From Monosiga brevicollis MX1 (lineage: Eukaryota > Opisthokonta > Choanoflagellata > Craspedida > Salpingoecidae), in NCBI RefSeq assembly GCF_000002865.3, contig NW_001865045.1:605845-669844 (forward strand): a stretch of 64,000 nt of DNA, given 5' to 3'. Made by a program: the position numbers and the translations under genes. Below, in pieces: positions 59,616-64,000 of the stretch. Within the stretch, counting starts at the first letter, position 1. Each line of letters starts with the position of its first letter. The notes below the pieces were generated by a model. That model was not told the DNA's origin and ran no database searches. It saw only the letters and a program-made list of their open reading frames with translations.

Positions 59616-62600
59616 CTACACCGAGTGCGAGGACGACTTGCGAATCAAGCACGTCATGACATCATCAAGAAGATCATCGACCTGGTCTTGACTGTCGTTG
59701 AGCAACGACTTGAGCTGAGCCAACACTGAAAGCCCAGCAAACGCAAGTCACAACGTGAGATCTGGGGCGTCACTACGAGACTGATCGGAAATGATGTGCT
59801 CTGTTAATTCTTGCATGAGCCTGCGCGTGGGTACCGACCTCGGGTGGGGCTGGTTTTGGCAGCGAGATGCAACACGGCCGTGCAAGCCCGGTCTCGTGCC
59901 AGGCCGGAGCGCCAGTCACCGGCTGCTTCCGAAGTCATGCGACCCAGGTCGGCCAGAACTCGGCTGAAGCCCTCAATGTTGCCAGCCTATGACAATGACA
60001 TGGTCAGGATTCAGCAGACAAGCAAGCGTTCCACTGCTCCTTGGCTACTGAAGTAGGACACTCTGCCACCCAATATTTACACACGTGTGCATCCAAAGCA
60101 AGAAGGTGTAGGGTGGCTTTGAGGCGCAAACTGGATTTCTCCTTGCAAAAGGCCTGGCACTCCTCAAAACACCTACAATGGGTTTAGACACCACCCATCA
60201 TCAGGTCATCAATGGCCGAAATGGAAAAACATGAAAACATGTGCCTTGTTTGCATGCGTGGACTCAAAAGATCTTACTGGTATGCCAAGCGTGGCTCATC
60301 CATGCGCTGGCACAATCGTCCGAGATGATACCAATCGAGTTTGGTTTTTTCCTGTTTTGCGTGTCACCATTACAACGCCCAGTCAGAGCCACAAGTATCA
60401 TCCTGTTTCGAGACAAGCCTGACACAAAGATGCAAGCACGTCAAGTGGGACTACTGCACCTTGGGATTGATAAAGGCATCCCGACCGCCGCGAGGCAAGT
60501 GCGTGGTCATGGCGTCGAGGTCGTCGAGCAGAAAGTTGAAGAGGTTCTCGAGCCAAAGGTGGACGGGCCGCTCGGCCACGATGGGCTCGGCAGCGTGATC
60601 ACCGTCCGCTCCACTCCACACGGAGCCATCACCGAGCACGCTCTCAATATCACTGGTGTCTCCAGCTCCGTTCGCTCGAGACACACTTGAGGTCTCTGAC
60701 ACCGTGACAAAGCTGGGTTTTCGGCTCGCACTTCGTTGGGTCTCAGCTTCTTCAATCACCACGGAGCGTGGGGCGCGAGGGGAGCGCCGGGGCTTGTGGT
60801 GCACAAAAACCTGATCAACAGCCAGGCCCGGTCGCAGGCGCACAGCCAGGTTTAAGAACGCACGATTGCCAGGGGTGAGCCAGCACCCTGAGTTTTGACT
60901 TGCGGGGCTCTTGTAACAATCTTGGGCCAAGCGGGACCATTGGGCGCCAGCCTTCAAGTATCGAGTTACCTGAGACCGAAGCCTGAGCAGCGCCTCCCAG
61001 CCCTTGACAGCACGCATCAGACGGTAGAGTAGCTATAATAGATGGAACCGCACGCCATACGTCACCATGGCCAGTCGAAAAACACAAGCACAGGCGCGCT
61101 GGCCCACGCTCATGTGTTGTTTCCACATGACATGTGGTTTTATTCCATTTGACTTGGCATTTTTCACACCAGATCGCTGAGCAACAGCAAACTCACCTCA
61201 TAGAGGGGCCGCAGAGCCAGGGGTAGACTGTCACCTCGAAGCGAGCCCAAGTGTCGATCATCCTGGAACGGAACCTGTCGAACGGGGCAGCGCAACAGGC
61301 CTCAGAAAACGGGCACAAAAACAGGGTCCTGGATCGTGACTCAGTGTGCAAGCTCGAACCTTGACTGTTGAGCGATGGGGCTTTCGAGCTTCAGCCATCC
61401 AGTTTTGGTAGATAATCGCGTGTAATGATGTGCGGCTGGCGGGTGGTGACGAGCGGAGCAGGACGCCTGGTGTGACGGTGTTGAGCGCAGCCAAACAGTG
61501 GCTTTAGAATGATCACCGCATCAGAGCCAATCAAGCACCCAGACGACCATGTGAGCATGTTGCTAGAAACAAAACAAGAAACAGAGTGTGTTGTTGGTGC
61601 CAGGGGTCAGGCGAAGCGTACGTACCGAAACCATCCCGCGCTCATGTAGGCCTCACACAGTGGAAACACAAATTGAAGGTGACCGCTGCCCAAAAAGTAC
61701 GCACGCCGGGCCGTGGCAATGGCAGCCATTGGATGATCCTTTCATGGGGGAGGGGTTACACGTGAGCGGAGTGTGTTATCGAAAACCTTTGGCATGCCAG
61801 CGCAGACAAAATCAAGCCGCAATGAATATCTCACCTGCTGGCACAGCAACCTGCTTTGTAGTGCTAGAATCGGGGCGCTGTTCAGCTGCGACAGAACTGC
61901 AGCTTTTGTGGCGCGCAAGAGGGCTGCTTTCATGCGCTCGTCATACATCTGTGCAGCAGACAGGTCACTGAGATATGGCCGGGACGCGAGGGCTCAGCTC
62001 AATCAGGCCAATGGCCATCGGTCCACAGGAGGAACAGAAGCGCACCTGGCGAGCCGCAGAGCTTTCAACAGCGAGGGAAGCTTCAATGGCCCAGGCCTCG
62101 CCTTCGACATCCAAGCTGGAGAGGTGTCGACACAGTGCCTCCGCCTGCGCAGAAGGCCATGCGTAAGCCAGCCGAGAGGTTCAAGCGACCGGACATGCGT
62201 ACTGGTGGTCCTCATGAGCTAGATAGGGCGCGTACCTCGGACAAATGTTGAAAAGCCAACAGGCCGTCAAAAATCAACTGGAAAACGGCATTGTGGAGCA
62301 GGGGACAGGCCGCTCGAAGACAGTACAGAGAGGAACGAAGCCCTTTGGCATCGCAAATGACCTGCAAGGGAATGAAAAGAGGGGGTTGCAAGGTGGCCAC
62401 ACTGAGCGGCAGACGTGGTGACGGGAGGCCAAGTTGGCGCATCAACCGAGGCCTGTCGCCTGACCTTGCGAAGGGCTTTACAAACAGCAGAGGCAAACAT
62501 GCTGTCATGCAAGGGGTTGCGAACGAGGAGCGAGCTCCAGGGCGGTGCTTCATCAAGATCGGCATGCAGACAGTGCAGGGCTCGTGCCGTGCTGGATACG

Positions 62601-63719
62601 CAGGCGCGACCCCAGTCTGCATCACGAATACTGTGTTGTCGACCATCGGAATCAACCACAAAACTGGGGCGATAGCAGAGGGGACACAGCAGGCACAGGC
62701 CACACAGTTCATGTGTGAGATGTGGGCAAGGTCAATATCAGCAGATCCCCTGGCAAAGCCTCATGACTGGTGCCGGAAGTTGCGGGCTAGGCAGCAGGCT
62801 TTTGCTGAGTGAGCGCCGAGTGAGGGGCACAGCGGACCTGGTGAGTCCTCCAGGAAATTCCACTTGGATTCGAATGTCTCGACCAGCAAACATGTCATAG
62901 CAGCAAATGGTGCAGCGCCTCGCCTTGACCTGAGATCCATTCTGTTGGGTTATCCGCGCGCATGAAGGATTGAAGGGCATGAGGGGCAGTCTGGGCAGAC
63001 TCGAACGGGTCGCCGGTCGAGCCGTGATGCTTGGGGCTCTGGCAGAGCATTGTGTTGAAGAGGGGGAGGGAAAGGGGAGCAAGTAGGCAAGACACACTTC
63101 AGCCCGGCGATTGCTGATGTAGCGGCTAACGTAGGCCGCGACGGTGGCGGGACAGCTGGCGTTGAGGCCTTGAATGTAGTAGTACTCCCCCACTTCCATG
63201 GTGGTGGTACGCAGGAAGGAGCGGGACGTCGACGGGACCGTCCACACTGTGTAGCAGAGATCAAACAGCTCAAAGGCCAAGTCACCACCTGGTGGCACCA
63301 CGCACGCCGCCAAAATGAGACAACGAAGACGTTTTTCCGCGAGTGCACACGGCAGACAGGGAAGTACTCATGATGGCCAAGACCTGCACTCACGCGCTCG
63401 TGTTTTCATCTCCTCGGCGCGCCGGACCAAGGCTGCTTCAGCCTCAAGCTCAAACTTGTCCAAGGGGGATATATGAAGGAGCATTTTTGGTTTTTCAAAG
63501 GAAGCATTGATACACGCCGTGAGCTAAGGCGACTGTGGAAGAGGCATGTTTGCGCGTGTGTCTTTGGGGGTTTGTGGAGTGGTGTGCTGTAGAGTGCAAG
63601 AGCCAGCAGGCAAGGCGGTCAACCTGGAGGGGAAGATTTTTGCTGGAGTTGAGACCATTGATGGAGGAGCGTGTGGGGGCGTCATCCCCACCCGCACTGG
63701 ATGAGAGGACACTGGCCAT
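59616..63719 (-). CDS. Long helical protein, weakly spastizin (ZFYVE26)-like, 5' end outside the window
   Basis: At least fifteen exons are readable, including 62236-62361, 61835-61967, 61626-61738, 61360-61501, 61197-61274, 60970-61032, 60460-60810, 60278-60306 (29 nt), 60085-60172, 59839-59986 and 59616-59725, plus exons near 62470-62660, 62840-62940, 63110-63290, 63410-63525 and 63625-63719. The protein is mainly alpha-solenoid-like, with segments such as YYYIQGLNASCPATVAAYVS, SSLYCLRAACPLLHNAVFQL, AAIATARRAYFLGSGHL and the terminal LAQLKSLLNDSQDQVDDLLD. One cysteine cluster (RRCTICCYDMFAGRDI) hints at a small zinc site. Several blocks follow the order and pattern of the spastizin C-terminus (TTTMEVGEYYY segment, terminal helical repeat), but the match is weak. 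An acidic/Ser-rich loop (about 60500-60750) is probably disordered. The phase between about 61967 and 62160 is not resolved. Confidence 0.5.
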
Positions 63720-64000
63720 GATGTCAAGCTCAAGCGGTCGGCAAGGACGTCAATGACAGTGGGGAGGGAAATGAAGGTCCGAGCTCGTCAGTCCTGTTGA
63801 TGGTGCATTGCCACTTGTCGCAGTCCGCCAACGTCACTGGGCAGCCCGAAGGATAGCTGGCTTGACCTATACTGGATGTGATGATAGGCGCTCACCTTTG
63901 CACTGCACCACGGGCAAAACACCCCAGGGCAATGCACAAGCAGGCAACGAGGTCGATGACGGACGCAAGTGATCAGTGTCGAGCACAGCCCGCTGACGAC

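Overview
This window is nuclear DNA from an intron-rich, gene-dense unicellular eukaryote. The best fit is a choanoflagellate close to Monosiga. Coding exons are split by many short GT-AG introns (roughly 70-200 bp), genes lie on both strands with a few hundred bases between them, and dinucleotide or purine tracts fill introns and intergenic gaps. The gene set combines animal-type genes (inversin, class C GPCR, TSSK-type kinase, MANF, UVRAG, JMJD6) with general eukaryotic ones. There are no bacterial operons, Shine-Dalgarno sites, CRISPR arrays, rRNAs or tRNAs that I could see. All identifications come from reading translated exons by eye; no database search was run. Most models were built exon by exon so that splice sites and reading phase agree, and this phase closure is the main internal support.

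Layout. 1-268: exon of an unrecognised minus gene cut by the window edge. 1.5-2.8 kb: Vti1-type Qb-SNARE (+). 3.2-8.9 kb: an uncharacterised gene and a class C-like 7TM receptor with a cysteine-rich ectodomain (both -). 10.0-12.4 kb: JMJD6 (+). 13.1-16.0 kb: UVRAG (-). 16.6-18.5 kb: PLP aminotransferase (+). 18.7-21.0 kb: RUVBL2/Reptin (-). 21.6-22.3 kb: small signal-peptide/TM protein (+). 23.0-24.7 kb: basic disordered protein (-). 26.0-26.8 kb: MANF/CDNF (+). 27.4-28.3 kb: RNA polymerase I subunit POLR1G/RPA34-like (-). 28.8-31.1 kb: PD-(D/E)XK nuclease-like plus kinase-like fusion (+). 31.2-31.5 kb: small TM protein (-). 32.7-34.0 kb: secreted sulfotransferase-like (+). 34.6-35.7 kb: intronless type II Golgi-type protein (-). 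36.1-37.1 kb: ARV1 (+). 37.6-39.9 kb: TSSK-like kinase (-). 40.3-42.4 kb: second sulfotransferase (-). 42.8-44.5 kb: glutathione synthetase (-). 44.9-46.8 kb: PRCC (+). 47.1-50.3 kb: IFT70/TTC30 (-). 50.9-56.1 kb: inversin (+). 56.5-57.6 kb: VOC/glyoxalase-like (+). 58.2-59.3 kb: TPGS2 (+). 59.6 kb to the end: a long helical protein, weakly spastizin (ZFYVE26)-like, running off the window (-).

Functional threads. Several neighbours serve cilia or microtubules (IFT70, inversin, TPGS2, and possibly the TSSK-like kinase), and IFT70 and inversin share one 590-bp head-to-head promoter gap. A second group acts in membrane traffic or the secretory pathway (Vti1, UVRAG, ARV1, MANF, two sulfotransferases, the Golgi-type protein, the 7TM receptor). 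A third acts in the nucleus (JMJD6, RUVBL2, POLR1G, PRCC). The most unusual gene is the nuclease-kinase fusion, which is intron-poor and resembles effector or selfish-element architectures more than a housekeeping gene.
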